Of a stretch of DNA of 64,000 nucleotides, positions 1-13,508 are shown in pieces. How positions within the stretch are numbered: the first letter of the stretch is position 1; each line of letters opens with the position of its first letter. Both the position numbers and the translations under genes were made by a program. Source of the stretch: Tyto alba (Eukaryota > Chordata > Aves > Strigiformes > Tytonidae); the NCBI RefSeq assembly GCF_018691265.1, contig NW_024881303.1:9727777-9791776 (forward strand). The letters run 5' to 3'. Under the pieces are notes generated by a model that was given only the letters and a program-made list of their open reading frames with translations, ran no database searches and was not told where the DNA came from.

Positions 1-3000
1 TAGGCAGAAAGAACAACCAGCATTTTTTGTTTTTAATATGCTGCAGCTAATTCACTGCTTTAAAACTCCTTTCTGTAAAGATAAAAAAGGGAGGGGAGAA
101 TAAGAAAGCTGAAAAATGCATCAAAACTGACCATTTCTCACAAAGCCAGTTTTCATTTCTTAGTATCAGCATTTTTGAACAAAACAAGGCACTACACAAC
201 TTTCCCGAGCAGCTCTATTCAAGCAGGATCGGAGGCCAGCAGGGACACCACTTTAATGTAATGATGTAGTTACAGAGAACAAAATTATTCTCTTTCCCCC
301 GGCCTGTGTATGTATAGCAGAGAAATTATGAAAGGGGGGAATTACTATGGTAATGAGCACATATCTGCTGCAAATTTATGCAGAGTGATGACCAGAGAGC
401 CAAATCCTGGGGTCTTGATGTCAGTGAATCTCTGCCAGCCCATCAGTCTTAAAAATTGCAATCCAAAGATTCGGCCCAAGAAATTAGGGGAGAGGTAGTT
501 TTTAAGTGGATTTGAAAATATTTCAGTGGCAAATAGGAATAAACTCCATTCTTCTCACATGCAGGGTTGTGGTTTTTAACAAGTCAGAATTGTTTTCACT
601 GACTGTGGGGTGAGTAAGGGGAAATTATCCCAAGTCCCCTGCAAACGGCCATAGCTTGGCCTGGGATTAAACAATACCCATTCAAGCATTACAATGCATC
701 AGGATTTTCAGGGTTAAACTGACAGGGAAGAAAATGGGATCCTTCTTGCATGTTCCTGTTCCCAGTAGTGTCTAGCCAAGCTGACAGGAAAGATAAAGTT
801 CACTCTTCCCTCCACTTAACTGGTGCTGGGAGAGAGATTCGCACCCAGGAGAAAAGGAGACATGGCATCAGTCGTGACTTCTTGGCGTAAATGAAAGGAA
901 ATTTTGACAGGCATAAAAATGTTATTTTCTCATGAAAAGCTGCTGCTTCACTACACGAATGGGGATTCTTCTTGGGAAAGAAAAAGAAAGGGGAAAAGAA
1001 AAGAGCAGTCTCGGTCTGGTGTCAGTTTATAATAATTCACAGTATTGCCCAATTCTCACTGCATAATGATCTTCAGCAAAGGAAATGATGAACTCTTATT
1101 TCTGAGTCCACATTTTAAATATCAAAATACTTGGGTCGAGGAAAGGTCATCTTTTCCCACTGCTGTTAGCCACCTTCCTTCCGCAGCAGCTCTGGGCTCT
1201 TGGGAAAGCTTTTAGCACCTCGAAGGATTCACATTGCTGATAAGATCAGAAAGGGTGCTGGGAGTCTGCTGGCGTCTGCTGGAAACTTTGGAAAATGTGG
1301 GCTGCCACGTGCTGATGGATGTTTGGTCTGGGAGCTACGCACTCAATGAATCCACTTCTAACCATGTCCCCACCTGCAGTTGCCTGTTCTCACTCTCAGC
1401 CTCCCTGCTCCTGCTCTGCTGCTCCAGCTGCCCGGAACCACAACATTTTGTGCAAGCCCATCCTTGCAGCTGGCTGAGGAGCCACGGCTGAGAGATGGGA
1501 GTAATGCACCCAGCCATTTCTTGGGATGATGCACCCCAGTGAATTAAAATCACAGTGTTATTTGGTCCCCAGGTGAGTGGCAACCACCAGGGCAGGGGGA
1601 TCTCACCTGAATTTGCTCCTAAATTGCCACAAAATTCAGCGTTATGTTCTGCCATTGATGGGAGGGTGGATGCCTAGGGCAGCTACCTTCTTCATGCACC
1701 CAGCTGTGAGCCATCAGCTGTGTACATGGTGCTGGGTTATGGGGTCTGCACCACCAACACCAGCTCTGTTCTGAGATAAACCTTTTGGCCTCAATCCTAA
1801 ATCTTGCTAGAGAGGCCCAACATGTGACCCAAGCCCAGAATGTGTGAAGTTCAACTCTAAGACTAGTCAAGGGATCACCAAACACCCACCCTCAACCTTA
1901 AATAATTTAGATGCTTTCCCATATCACTTCCTGACTTCAGAAGAACCCATCTTTAGCTGTTTTTTCCAAGCCCTGTACTATTTCTCCAAGCCCTACAAGC
2001 AGAGGTTCTAACTCAGGGCTCAGCAGAGCATGTATTAATCACCTACAGAATAAATTGACACTGCAATGCCTGAACTTTGTGCATTTGAAGGGCATGTGTG
2101 TGCATGTTTGTTTAGTATGTACACGCAGAGCATGCACAGGCACTCTTCTATCTCTTTGAAAAGTCTATGCTCTGGATAGCAGATAGAAAATCTGCATTGC
2201 CTGGGAGGGTTTGGGTGAGATTAACTGCAGGACCTGTGATTTGTTGCTACCTGAATGGTGTGCATGTTGTCAGTTTGGTGTGTTTCTATTCCTAAGTGAG
2301 TCATATTATACAAATCAATTGCTAATTCAATTAATCATGAAAAACATGCAAAAGGACATATCCAGGAGCTGATTTAGTGCATGTTATGTATGGGTGATTG
2401 AGCAAAGAAAGTTAATCTGGGTCAGAAGACTTTGATTTTTAATTCTTAATGTCACAGATTTCCATTCTTTTGAACTAAAATCTGACTTACAATTTATTTT
2501 TTTGAGGGTGCAGCTTTACAGCTCCATTGACATTGGCATGTGTGGTCATGCATACTGAGTCTGTTCTCTTATGCCTGACGAGTAAGGTCTTTTATGGATG
2601 CACAGATCAATGAAAGCTTAAGATCTATAAAAGGCTGCCTGGTGTTATTCATATGCAGGACACATCTCATTGCATTTATCTACAAAGTTGTTTACAGGAG
2701 GTAAAATTATGATTTTATTGCATTCTTCTTTCTGCTTCTCCATTCTGTGAGAAGCAACAAATTTTGATCTTCTGTGTTCCTTTTCAGTTTCTGGCATAAA
2801 TCTTCCAAAAAACCCTCCAGGTGAAGAACATATGAGTTTGTGGTGAAAAATAATGCCTCCATCATGATTTGTATGGAAGGCACACGAGAAACTCAACGGA
2901 AAACAATTGTCTGCACCTCTTGCAAAAGAGGTGTATTAGATGCATAAAGTGACTCCAGTCCACTGTGTGGGGAAACTCACAGGATAGATTCCTCCTGGAG

Positions 3001-3814
3001 ACCCAAATTAGACCTTTTCATAGGGTAGGTAACTCAGCCATGAAGAATCAGGTGCCAAAGATTTCACTCTTGGATGATAATATATGCTTTCGTCCAAAAT
3101 AGAATGCTGAGTTCCCACTTGACAGTATGAAAATCTGACATTTCCATTTTGTGGATAGCCCTAGGAAAGAAACGGTGCTATAAATAGCATGTGTGTGAAT
3201 GCTCAGAGTTAGGAGAAAAGACGCAAGAAGCTTCCACTTGTCACAGAAACTGTGGGCAATTCTAGCTCCTGCTCACCCTTGAGCATGTGGACCACTCCCT
3301 GGCCCATGGGAGAGCCCTGGGGACAGTGGAACCAGCTTCCCATGTCAGCTTCCAGTTCTTGTTTCCCTGCTGTAGTCTTGGGCAAGTCACATCGGCCCAG
3401 ATAAGATAACCTTGGCCAGTTGCATCTCCAGTCATCACCTGCATGCATGGAATGCATCTGCACCTTGACACGTTGCTCTGTCTTAGAGAGATTCCTCGGA
3501 TTTGTTGGGAGAGGTGGCACGCAGCTCACACTGTGCAATACCATAGCTCAGGTCAGGAAAGTGATATGGTGCTGGGGTCTAGATTGATTTATTAATTCTG
3601 TTTTCCCAGAAGACTTCTTCACTTGGGGAGCCTGGGTCAGGCTAATTTCCAGACTGGAGCTAGTTGCCATCCCAGCAAATCCGAGGTAACTCACAACTGA
3701 GTGCTTGTAAGGAGCTAAAGGGATCTGCAGAGACTATCATAACATGGGGTATAGGAGGCAGCTGCATGACTCCCATGTATGGCTATACACCACCTAGGTT
3801 TTCCCAGATAAAGC
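1..3814. other. Unique non-coding DNA
   Basis: No gene or clear repeat is recognised here. Frames on both strands are short and interrupted. The sequence is moderately AT-rich with purine-rich and T-rich stretches. Isolated splice-like words occur, such as a CAG/GTGAGT donor near 1573 on the plus strand and a CAG/GTGAGA donor near 1601-1607 on the minus strand, but neither is paired with a convincing acceptor in a coherent frame. I infer intergenic or intronic DNA. Confidence 0.6.
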
Positions 3815-3905
3815 ACAGAATCATATAATTTGAGAAAAAATCAGGTTGGAAGAGACCTCAGGAAGTCCCTAGTGAGACCTCCTGCTCAAAGCAGAGCCAG
3901 CTGTA
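3815..3905 (-). mobile_element. CR1 LINE 3' end fragment
   Basis: The plus strand begins with CAGAATCATATAATTTGAG and continues with GGTTGGAAGAGACCTCAGG, which is the reverse complement of the CR1 3' terminal region (tail of ATTCTATG-like units preceded by a segment complementary to 'ggttggaagrgacct'). About 90 bp of the 3' untranslated end remains, so this is a typical 5'-truncated CR1 copy inserted in minus orientation. Divergence from the usual CR1 wording indicates an old insertion. No coding sequence is left. Confidence 0.8.
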
Positions 3906-6329
3906 AGATAAAAAAACTTCTACCTTTTTCCTTTTATCTAGATAAATAGACAGTGGGTGCTCCAAACTTAGGACAAGGCTCCAAACCTGGGTGGACTGTC
4001 TTTTTTAGAAAGTACAGGATGAGTTTCATGGTGATGTGACTACCCTGGGAAGAAAGTTATTAATTCCAGATGAGGAGAAATCCCTGAAGGACACAGGCTG
4101 TCTTCATGACTTTGAAGAAGGTCAGCAGTAGAGAAGCTGCACAAGGGGAGGTTTCCAGTTTCAGAATGAGATTCTCTTCCAACATAATTGAATATACACT
4201 TAATGCAGGGAGTGGGAAATAAATGTGTTAAGGAGGTGAGTACAGCATTATCAACACTTCATAGAGCAGAACTACTCAGGGAACATGAGCAGGTAATGCA
4301 GGTAATGTTGATGGATTCCCTTATCACTTATCCGGGTAGAAATGGCTGGGCTGCTACTCTGCTGAAAGGCATGGAAGCACTCAGTAATCAGAATACAAAG
4401 ATGACCCCACAAGAAGAGCACAAGCTGCTAACAAGCCTTGCCATTCTTTGCAGCCATGCACCCTCACTGCTGCTTTCTCAGAAGGAATGATGTAGGCAAA
4501 ACATTTTCCCCAGAACTCAATATCTTGCAGCCCAAGTGAGGAAAGGAGATCCGGATCAAAATCTTTTCAGTAGGTTAAAAAACATTGTTCTTATTACACC
4601 TTGGATCAGGCCCTGCTTCCTCTGTAGCACATCTTACATAGGCAGCAAGTGCATTGTGCTCTGGTTCTGGACCCATAGGTAGTGTCGAAAGTTTGAGGCA
4701 AAGACAGGTCAAACAAAGGTTACTAATCTTTAAAGAGAGAGCTAGAAGAGACTCCAAAATACCACTGAATCCATCTGCCTGTTCCTGTTTCATTGTCAAA
4801 ACATAATTTTCTGGCTAAAGTAAAATCAAGTTTCTTGATTTGAATCAAAATTGATTCATAAAACAATTAACCTAGCTGCCCCTGGTGGGCCTATAAACCA
4901 AGATGGTGCAGAGAAGCCAAGCCTTGAGGAAGGCAAGCCTAAAGCTGTATAAAAATTTTAATGTTTTGCCTTGATATTCCTGCAATATGTGCTGAATGGG
5001 TTACCATATTCAGTACTTTCCCCAGCTCAATGCAAAACATTTTGTGGCTGATTGTCTGAAGTATGTTATTCAAAAATGTTTGAAGAAGGGTGTATGTTTC
5101 CCTATCAATCACTCTCTGCATGCATGAGCACTGCTAGTACCTTCCTCCTCCCAGAAACAGTTAATTTCTGGAGATTTATTCCCTGGCTATCTTTTCTATT
5201 CACTGGCTGACTAGTCAACATGACAAAGATGGTATTGTTTATTCCTTTCTAGATGTCTAAGAAGATGAAACAACTTCATAACCTGTAGAATTGTCTATAA
5301 TAACTCATTGATGGAATTGGTGATCTCATCCAATGGCCAATTAAGTCAATAGCAAATTTGGCCTTTGGCTGTAATTTATAACAGCCTGCCCAGATGGCAA
5401 TTCTGATGAATGTCTATAGCATCCTTCCTTAATATTGATACAGGATGCGGTGCACTTATACACTTTGCACTTACAAAGTTTCAGTTCTTTCATTTAGAAA
5501 GCCCTTGTGATTGGGTTGGGGGCCTCCCAAATCCCACTTGTCTTGCTTTAATGAATGGGATTAGGAGAGGGGATCTTTTTTTGCAAACTAACATCTAGCT
5601 TTATATACCTGGAGTTTGTAGTACTGGAATGGGTCACAAAGTCCTCAACTCTGGACTTCTCCCATCCTTCCCAACCCGCTCTGCCACATGCAGGGCTCTC
5701 TACCTTCAGGGCACATCTCCTGCTGACCTGACTGCTCTGGCTCTGGCTGCCAAGGGAGGTTACTGAAGGAATGACAGTTACTTGGGTTTCATTGTGCTTT
5801 ATTAGCTTGTATGTTAGTATTCACTGTGCATTTAATTAAAGATTCTGCAGGATGGCTCAATGCTGAAATCAGAATCTGAAATAGGTTTGGCCTTGGACAC
5901 AGTTTCCTGTTGGGTTACAGTGTGACCATGCTTTTCTCTTGTGATGCTGCTGACCAAGAATCAGGCCTGTTACCTTTTCCCAGCCTCTTTCCCACATCTC
6001 ACCACTCCCCACAGTGGCAAACGGCTCTGTCAGCTTCCTGGATAGGGGGATAATTCTCCCAGAATAGACATTGATCTCTCATTAGACTCCATCCTATTAG
6101 TTAAAAGCTGTTTTTACTCAGACAATCCAGAACTCATTTCCAATCTTAAAAGGTTACGCTGTTGGATACTCACCGAGGGTATAATTTTTAACCACTCTGT
6201 TTACTGAATCTGCAAAAGCAGTTATTGGAAGCGTTTGTGTATAGTAATTTCTCCCTAGGCTCCTGAGAGTAGGAGCAGATGACCCAGCGTTGCTAACTGT
6301 TGTCAAGCTTTTTCATATTCAAAGGAGAC
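3906..6329. other. Unique non-coding DNA
   Basis: Apart from a possible degraded CR1 tail near 4737 there is no recognised element. A 100-codon plus-strand open frame at 4188-4490 has no domain or motif I can name, no supporting splice or promoter signal, and sits in AT-rich sequence where frames of this length arise by chance. Confidence 0.55.
4737..4795 (-). mobile_element. Possible very old CR1 tail
   Basis: The stretch AGCTAGAAGAGACTCCAAAA followed by CCACTGAATCCATCTGCCTG resembles the minus-orientation CR1 3' end pattern (tggaagrgacctc...tcatcnagtccatccccctgcc). The match is partial and lacks the terminal ATTCTATG unit, so this is a tentative assignment to an ancient copy. Confidence 0.35.
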
Positions 6330-6445
6330 AGTATTATCCCATTTCACAGAAAGTCTGTTTATGCCATGGAAGCCTGAGGTGACTTGCTTAGAGTTGCACA
6401 GGGCAGACCAGGGCCAGTTTCCCAACCAGGGGCTGTCCTACGCTT
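6330..6445 (-). repeat. MIR/CORE-SINE-like relic
   Basis: The order of ATTATCCCATTTCACAG, then AGGTGACTTGCTTAGAGTTGC, then a CAGACCAGGGCCAG segment parallels the reverse complement of the MIR consensus (ttatccccattttacag ... aagtgacttgcccaaggtcac ... cagagccgggattcgaac). Bases are heavily substituted. MIR-type elements are ancient and rare but present in sauropsid genomes, so the call is plausible but was made by eye. Confidence 0.45.
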
Positions 6446-9400
6446 CCCTGGACCTCATCTCTGTGTCAGCCAGATGCACTGACACTGAATGAGCCCTTGG
6501 GCTATACCCACTGCATGAGCTGCTGCTCTCAGGGAGATAAAGCAGTAGTTCCTAGAGATACGGCAAAAAAGTTCCACATCATCAGAACACCTACATGCAA
6601 AGAGTAATCAAAGAGGTACAGATTAGTTGTCCTGTTGCATGTGTATGTATACATAGTCCTTGTCTTGTAATTAATTGGTGCATAACAGAATTCAGCCAAA
6701 ACTTTAACTCAAGTCAGCATGTGTTTCTTACAGCTGTGCTGTAGTTTAACCACAGATTATTGAGTTTTTAGAAGGAGTTACTGGTGACACTGCTGGGGAC
6801 TGCACAGGTGCAAGAAGTCGAGCTCCTGTGTGGGAGCAGGATGTCTTAAGCTGGCACAGTCTGTCCTGGTTCTTCACCCTCCTGCCCTGTGCCAGCTTCA
6901 CTCTGTGCCACCATGTTTGGACCCAGGGCCAGGGGATGCTGTGGCTTCAGATTAACTCAGAAAAAGGTAGAAAAGTCTTCTTTCTTAAACTTGGTCAGGG
7001 CTCTGTGTGTCTGTGAGTGTGCAAGAATGAGCACTGGTACCATCTACTGTGGCATTTCCAAAGATTCACTTGTTAAACTGGTCCCTGAACCTGGGATAGA
7101 GTAGACCTTTATGGCTGGAAATTTTGGCATAGACCCTATGTCAGAATGCAAGTTTGACTCACCAGCCTCAGATAAGAAGCTGGCCTTTTATTTTTTTTTC
7201 CTCTTAATGAAGTGACTAATAACTTTATGATGAACACTTTTATCTTAATACTTTTTACCCCACTCTGCTATTTCATTGTTTTTTCCAGAATGCCTGCTGC
7301 TTCACGTCAAGAATCGGTCTTCTGAAAGTGAAATGACTCTTATCCTGAAGCATCTCTGGCTGGTGTCCATTATTGATTTGGAGCTGATGATGGTTGCAGT
7401 AGCTGTCTTTGACTCTGTGCACCACTTAGAGCATTTCTCCTTCAAGTTTATAATAAGCAGCAAAAGGCAAGGAAGAACTCAAGGACTGGCTCTATAGTAT
7501 CACTGTGCACGCCAGGTACACTTAATATAATGCATATTAGGGCAGCTCCACTCCCTTTCATTTTCCTAGGGTACTGTGGGGTATTATTTGATACATATTT
7601 TACCCCTTAGAAAGGCTTAGGACGCATTCAGCAGGCACAGTGTGTGAATTTTAAAAAGGGGCAATTTTGACTGACGTGACACCGGCTCACAAGGAAAGCA
7701 ACACCTTTCCTTGTGGAGGAGATCACCTGTAAATAAAGTTCCCAAAATATAGATGGTACTGGGACCTCTGGGACCTCCCCTTTTTATATCCTCAAGCACC
7801 AGGGACAGCCCCCGGCCAGTTCACCCAATACCTCTAGGCTAAAAATATCCCTATTTAACTGGAGCTGAAAGCAACAGCTGAATTTGTCGATTCTCCATGG
7901 GAAGTCTCCTTGGCATTGGTTTGCTAATGTCCAAGGATGACCCACAGTGTTCATCTCCTGGGATGACAGGGGGGGACAACATGTCCCATGCACAGCTGGG
8001 CTGCAAATGCTTCCAGTTTGACCTCTGATTTAATCAGCTGAAGCATGGAGGTGGAAAATGAGGAGAAGGAAATGCTCCTTGGCCTGTTTAGAAGTGCAAA
8101 TGCAGAATTAATAAATGCCTGTAAGATCATCTGCAATTCTGCCATCTCTACTAATGATTTTGCTGCTGACTGGCCAAGAAGAGCTTTGAGCCCAAGACAG
8201 TGCTCCTGCACAGGCAGCCAGGAGCTTCAAGGGGAATCAAAAGTATGACCTGAACAGCGGGGAGCTTCCTTCTCCCAGGTTTGACAAAGCCTCAGTGCTA
8301 TTTCACTGACATCCACCAACAAATAGAAATCCCTGTAATTGCTTGTTCCATCTCCTGCCCTGGTGAGGAGGAGAAAACTATGAGAGATCTTCCATGCATT
8401 TGTTGTTGGAGGTAACATGGTGATGGAGCTTGGGGAAAGGGAAAATAGAGTGTGGAGGACTCTGGCAGAGTAGGTACAATCAGCATCAAGTGGTGAGCAG
8501 TGGCACTACCAGTTTCTGAATCACAATCCCCACTTACTCTTGCAAGCACAGAGATATATTGGAAATCCTTGAGTCAATGTTATTTTGTTTCTAAGAAAAT
8601 TTACACAAATGGGTGGCTATTACCTTAATTTAAAAAAAATAATCTGTAGAAAGGTATATTTTTATTTCAGGTCAGATCTTCAAAACAAGACATTATATTT
8701 TAGCTAAGCTTAAAAAGTCTTTTTAGCTTAAGTCTTGGGTTCAGAGCTTGGGTAGAAACAGATTCACATTTCCGGGATTTCTGTTCCACTACCTTTGGTT
8801 GCAATTTTCCCATCTGTTTAAGCTGTTCTAAATCCACATTGGTATAGGAAGGAGTGGGTCTGTATTAACATGAAATGGGGCATACAAGTGGAGCTGCTTT
8901 GTTGGAAAATGAATCATTTGTAACTAATCAGACTAAAACATATCTTTCCAAACTAATCCATTGGAATGCAGCACTCTTAAAATGAACAAAGGATGGATTG
9001 CTAAAGGCAAGAGTGTGGGACCACCCTTTTGGGACTTGGACACCTGAAGTTAGTCGTAACTCTCTGAAGGTTCTGCACTTAGAGGAGTGTTTACAGTGTG
9101 TACAAACCTCTTCTTGCAAGTTTTTGTTCAGGAACTTAACAACAGGGAAGAAACAGCTTCATCTGCAATGTGAAGTAGCTGCTGAAGTCCCAGTGGTCCT
9201 GGAGGTACCCAAGGGGTCATTAAAGAATTGGCTTTGCTTCTTTGGCATAGCTAGAGGAAGGCCAGTAGGAGTATTTCTACCCCTGCTCCAATCACCACTC
9301 CTGACTGCAGTGCAGTGCAGATACATCCTGAGTCATGTCCCTGGTTTTCTCTCTTATTTATCTGATTAGATCTCATTAGTGCACCTTTGGACTCAGTAGC

Positions 9401-10150
9401 AGGAAAGCTTTGTCTTTTTTTTGTCCTTGTTTTGTTTCATGGCCTTTCTGTGACAAGTCCTAATGGAGATTTAAATAAAACCATAGAATCTTATAGTAAA
9501 CAATAAATCTGTCTAGCAAAGTCTGAGGCTGTCTGTAAGTACCTGGGTTGTGCTTCAGGAGGGGTGTGCTGAGGCAGCCACGGGGCTGTGCAGCACCAGC
9601 AAGGCCAGGACCGCAGCAGGGGCAATCTCACGTGGCATCATGGACTTGCAGAGGGCTTGTGCTGGTTTCTGTTTGTTGGGCATTTGGCTCATAGCTGATA
9701 GCATATTTCCCCAAAGGAACCAGTGTGCTTTCTGTTAAAAGGAAAAAACTGATATTAAATGTCACAGTAATTGATGTGGCCTCTTTCTAATTAACTTACT
9801 TCTTTTTCCAACTCTTTCTCCTGCTTCCTCTTCCCTGACACCTTCTCCTGCTGTTTACTGAGACTACCTGCATGTAAAAGAATAAAACTGCCAAAGCTTC
9901 AAGAGTCCCCTTGGGATTTCCCACTTTGTCAAAAGCTGCCAAGTTGCAGGTGGGAGAGGTGTGCTGGCAATGATGACATGGCCATTATGCTCATCCCTGT
10001 TAACAGCTTTGAAAGCAATATTTCCACATGAAAAAAGAGAGAAATGCAAACTGCATGACTGGGGAAGCAGAGGATATCAGATGGGGAAACAGAGCTGCCT
10101 CCTAAAGCAGTCTACAGGACTCTGCTCTCCTGCCTCTCCCCCAGACACAC

Positions 10151-10184
10151 TGTGGCTGGGGTCCAGATGTGGCTGGGGTCCAGA
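10151..10184. repeat. Perfect 17-bp tandem duplication
   Basis: TGTGGCTGGGGTCCAGA occurs twice head to tail with no mismatch. It lies in locally GC-rich unique sequence. The absence of divergence suggests a recent local slippage or duplication event, or a polymorphic site. Confidence 0.95.
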
Positions 10185-11398
10185 TGCCGCCTGCCCCATT
10201 CCCTCAACCCACATGTTTGCAGAGGGCAGTTCCTCCAGCTGTCACCTCATCCTCACCAAAGACTTTTCCCAGATAAAGAGGAAACGTGAAGGGTCTTTCT
10301 GGCTCTGAACATATACTGAAGCAGGGTGGCTTTCTCTGCTTGCTCTGAGAAGGTGTGTGTTTATACCACCACTCAAAGATCTCTGGGTCACAGCACCAAT
10401 GGTGTCTGGTTGAACTGAACGAACACGTTGAAGATGCCCTTCTGAAGGTCCCTGGACAGGAAACTCAAAGCAAACTTAGAGAAAAATATCACTGCGGAGG
10501 AAAAGGATATCATACCATCTTTTTGTTTTCAAGATACCAGTAAAACTAGAAGGAGGAAGGGACAGGATTCTGGATGGACTCTTGGGGTCTGTGTGTGTCA
10601 CTGAATTAACTGCAGAGGCCCCATTCCTAGCAATGAGTTTCCTTTACAAAACATCCTGCATCAAAATGTCTGGGTAAGAACTGAGACATGCAGTATCTGC
10701 TTATCCAGGATACTGCTTTTGGGTTTAGCCAGGTTTTAGCACCTTTCTTACAACCTTGGTTGGTCAACAGTGCCTTTGCTGGAAAAGGTGGGAAGGGTCT
10801 GGGAGATCTTGTATCAAACAACATTTATTCTTGGTAGTATGGTAAAAGGGTTAAATTGGTATTTCAGCAATGGGCGCAAAGCTCACAGCTAAGAGCCCTA
10901 ACTGGGACGTGAATAGAATTTTTGGTGACTGAATTATTCTTATTGCTGCTAGATGGCTGAAGAGCCACAATCATAAAACCCAGCAGTGAGCACTGCAGAC
11001 AGATTTAAGATAAATCAGTTCCTGACCACAGCATTGTTTGGAGAAAAAGGGCCATGCTTTCTTTTTCTTTTCTAAAGGAATACTGCAGACTGAGGTGACG
11101 AATGTCCCCTCTCCCAATACAGCTGATTTGGTGTCCCCCAAACCACAGGTCATTGTGGTTTCATTTAGATTTTCAATCTCTTTTCTCCAGGGCCTTATCC
11201 TAGGAGTTGTTACTTCAGTACAAACAGTATGCACAAAATGTCTGGGCAGAACAGACTCCAGGCTGTCATTGCCATCCATGGCCATAATAACCTTGCATGA
11301 GTAACATAGTAAAGCCAACAGCTAAGCTATCTTACCCTTGAATAGCTGCAGGGTTCCAATAGCCCTCATTATACCACATTCCCCTCCAGAGAGTAGAC

Positions 11399-11418
11399 AA
11401 AAAAAAAAAAAAAAAAAA
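11399..11418 (+). repeat. A20 homopolymer
   Basis: An uninterrupted run of 20 A residues follows GAGAGTAGAC. No AATAAA signal or retrocopy body is evident directly upstream, so a simple homopolymer is the safest reading. Confidence 0.95.
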
Positions 11419-13392
11419 GAGATAAGTCATTTATATTATGTCCATACTGGCACAGGAACACAGATACTGTACAGTATACTATTAATTGTGGGATTCTTTC
11501 TTTCACCATATAATATTGATTTTCCTCCAGATAACCAGATATCATTAGTTTGATTAATGCTACCACAGCTTGGAATAACTGGCTGGAAAGTTCAAGCTGG
11601 AGCATTTGTCAGGATAAAAAGATAAAGCACAGCTCAGACTTCTATATTCATACCTGGGAATATGCTGGCCAGAAGGTTTCAGTGGTGATAAGCTAGACAA
11701 CTAAAAAAAGGCAGTGGAGAGGAGAGTTGGAACCGCACTACACAGCCTGTGTGATAATGTCAGGCCCATTCAGCCATGCTCAGGGCTGAGTTTATTTTGG
11801 TACCAAACCCCTAGATTTTCTTCCTAACAAAGGTTGTCACATTTGCAGGGAGAGCTGAGTCACACAGGCTGCCTTAGCCGGAGCTGTGCTCCTGTGCCAC
11901 AGTGTGCGGAGGTGGTGGTGCTGTGGATCCTCATCCTCTTCGATTGCTTCAGAAGGAAAAGAAGCTGACGTAAAAGCTCCCAGTGGCTGGTTTATGAGTA
12001 GACTGGTGCTCAGGGAACAAGAGTTTTGCTTAAAGGCTGAGCATGATTTACCCTGCTTGAGGACATGAGCTTTCTCAGAAGAAGAAGAAAACTATGAGCT
12101 GCATCAAGAGCCCTGCTAAGACCCTAATGACTCCATAACAAAGAGGGCATCTTGGAAAAGACTGAGATGAGAAAGTGACTCAGTCCTGCAAACAGGGCTA
12201 AGGACAGCACACACTAACTGGTCCTCTGAGTGAGGAGTCTCTGCCACCTCTTCAAGTTTGTCAGTGCTGTGGTCTAGGAGAAGGTATCTGCTGCCTCCTG
12301 GGATCTGTGTGCTGAAACCAGTGCACTAATTGATATAGTCCGTGAGCTTGACATGCTAATCTGTCTACACTCCTGTGGCACTCAGGTTCAAAACAGTGAC
12401 AGAAGGAGCAGAACAGTCACTTGATCATCACATAGCTCAGAAACTGGAAGAGAAGACAGAGGAACCTATTTCCTTTATTTTGGCACACTGGAAAGGTTAA
12501 GGACCTCTGTGTGGCTTTTAGCCTGGGGGGCTGTGAAGGAGACAGCTCAGAGGAGGTGATATTGGGGGCTATTTGGGCTCTGGTGAGGAGATGGTCACTA
12601 CACATGAGTGTAGAACATCTGTGCAGACCCCCTTACAGCTTCCTTACTCGTGTGGACTGTCCTAAACACAGGAAATCCAAGAGGTCTGATCTGAGGGTAA
12701 GGTATAGCCAGAACCTGCAAGAGGGTGAAGTGTCAGCTTTAGCAGTGTTATCTGTTCAAGGGTAGCAGAATACATAGGTATTTCTTGAGAAAAATTAGGC
12801 CAATCTGGACAGGTAGGTCCATCAGGAGATGGTATTGATCTGGTCTGGCATATTTCTTACAAAATAGTGCCATTGCCCATAATGAAGGAGAAACAATTAT
12901 TGGTTTCCTATAAAGCCAGATAAATAACTGCTTCTCCATCACTGCAATAGAAAGCTTGCAAATTTTCTTTCTCATGGAACTTATGGTTCTTGTGTTCTCG
13001 TTGCTCCGAAGAGACCTTATTATTGCAGGCATTAGCCATGTGGGACAAGTGGTCCCTAAATACTTGCTGAATATTGTGTCATTGACTTCTTTCATTTCTT
13101 CACCAGATGAGCCAGGCCTGAGCTGATAAACTGAGCTAAGTACCTAGTTTGCAGTAACTGACAAATTGAAGAAGGGCTTATTTGATGGTTTTGCCTAAAA
13201 ATGTCTTTAAATGTTTTCTCTGTGAACAGACAGCAAGCATTCAGCATTTGCTGGGGTGTGACTGGTCAGCTGAGTCGTGAGGGGTTTTTCTGATTCCTGT
13301 CTGTAGCATGGGACAAGCATTTCTGTAAGATCACAGGAGCATTCCTGATGCACGCCTCAGTCCTGCAACATGTATGTGAACTCTGAACTTAC

Positions 13393-13508
13393 CACCTGTT
13401 TGTTTGGTTTTTTTATCTTTCCAGTTTAGACAGCCTCTGTTTGCAATCCTTTTAGCTACCTGATCATTCAAATACCCTCCAACACCAAGAACAAAATGCT
13501 TGTGACTA
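13393..13508 (-). other. Exon-like segment, unknown gene
   Basis: On the minus strand this 116-bp stretch is bounded upstream by a pyrimidine-rich acceptor (ACTTTGTTTCAACAG) and downstream by a good donor (GTG/GTAAGTTC). One frame is open throughout, with one leading base, 38 codons and one trailing base; its translation includes VLGVGGYLNDQVAKRIANR. I do not recognise the protein. Codon third positions are AT-rich, so coding status is not supported by composition. It may be a cassette exon of a host gene whose other exons lie outside, or a chance coincidence of splice signals. Confidence 0.25.

Noticed and set aside
3363..3440. Fifth MIR-like word (GTCTTGGGCAAGTCACATC)
   Set aside because: Only about 20 bp resemble the MIR core and the flanks do not continue the match.
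9479..9500. CCATAGAATCTTATAG resembling a CR1 tail
   Set aside because: Only the short tail-like word is present; the adjoining sequence does not continue the CR1 3' end.
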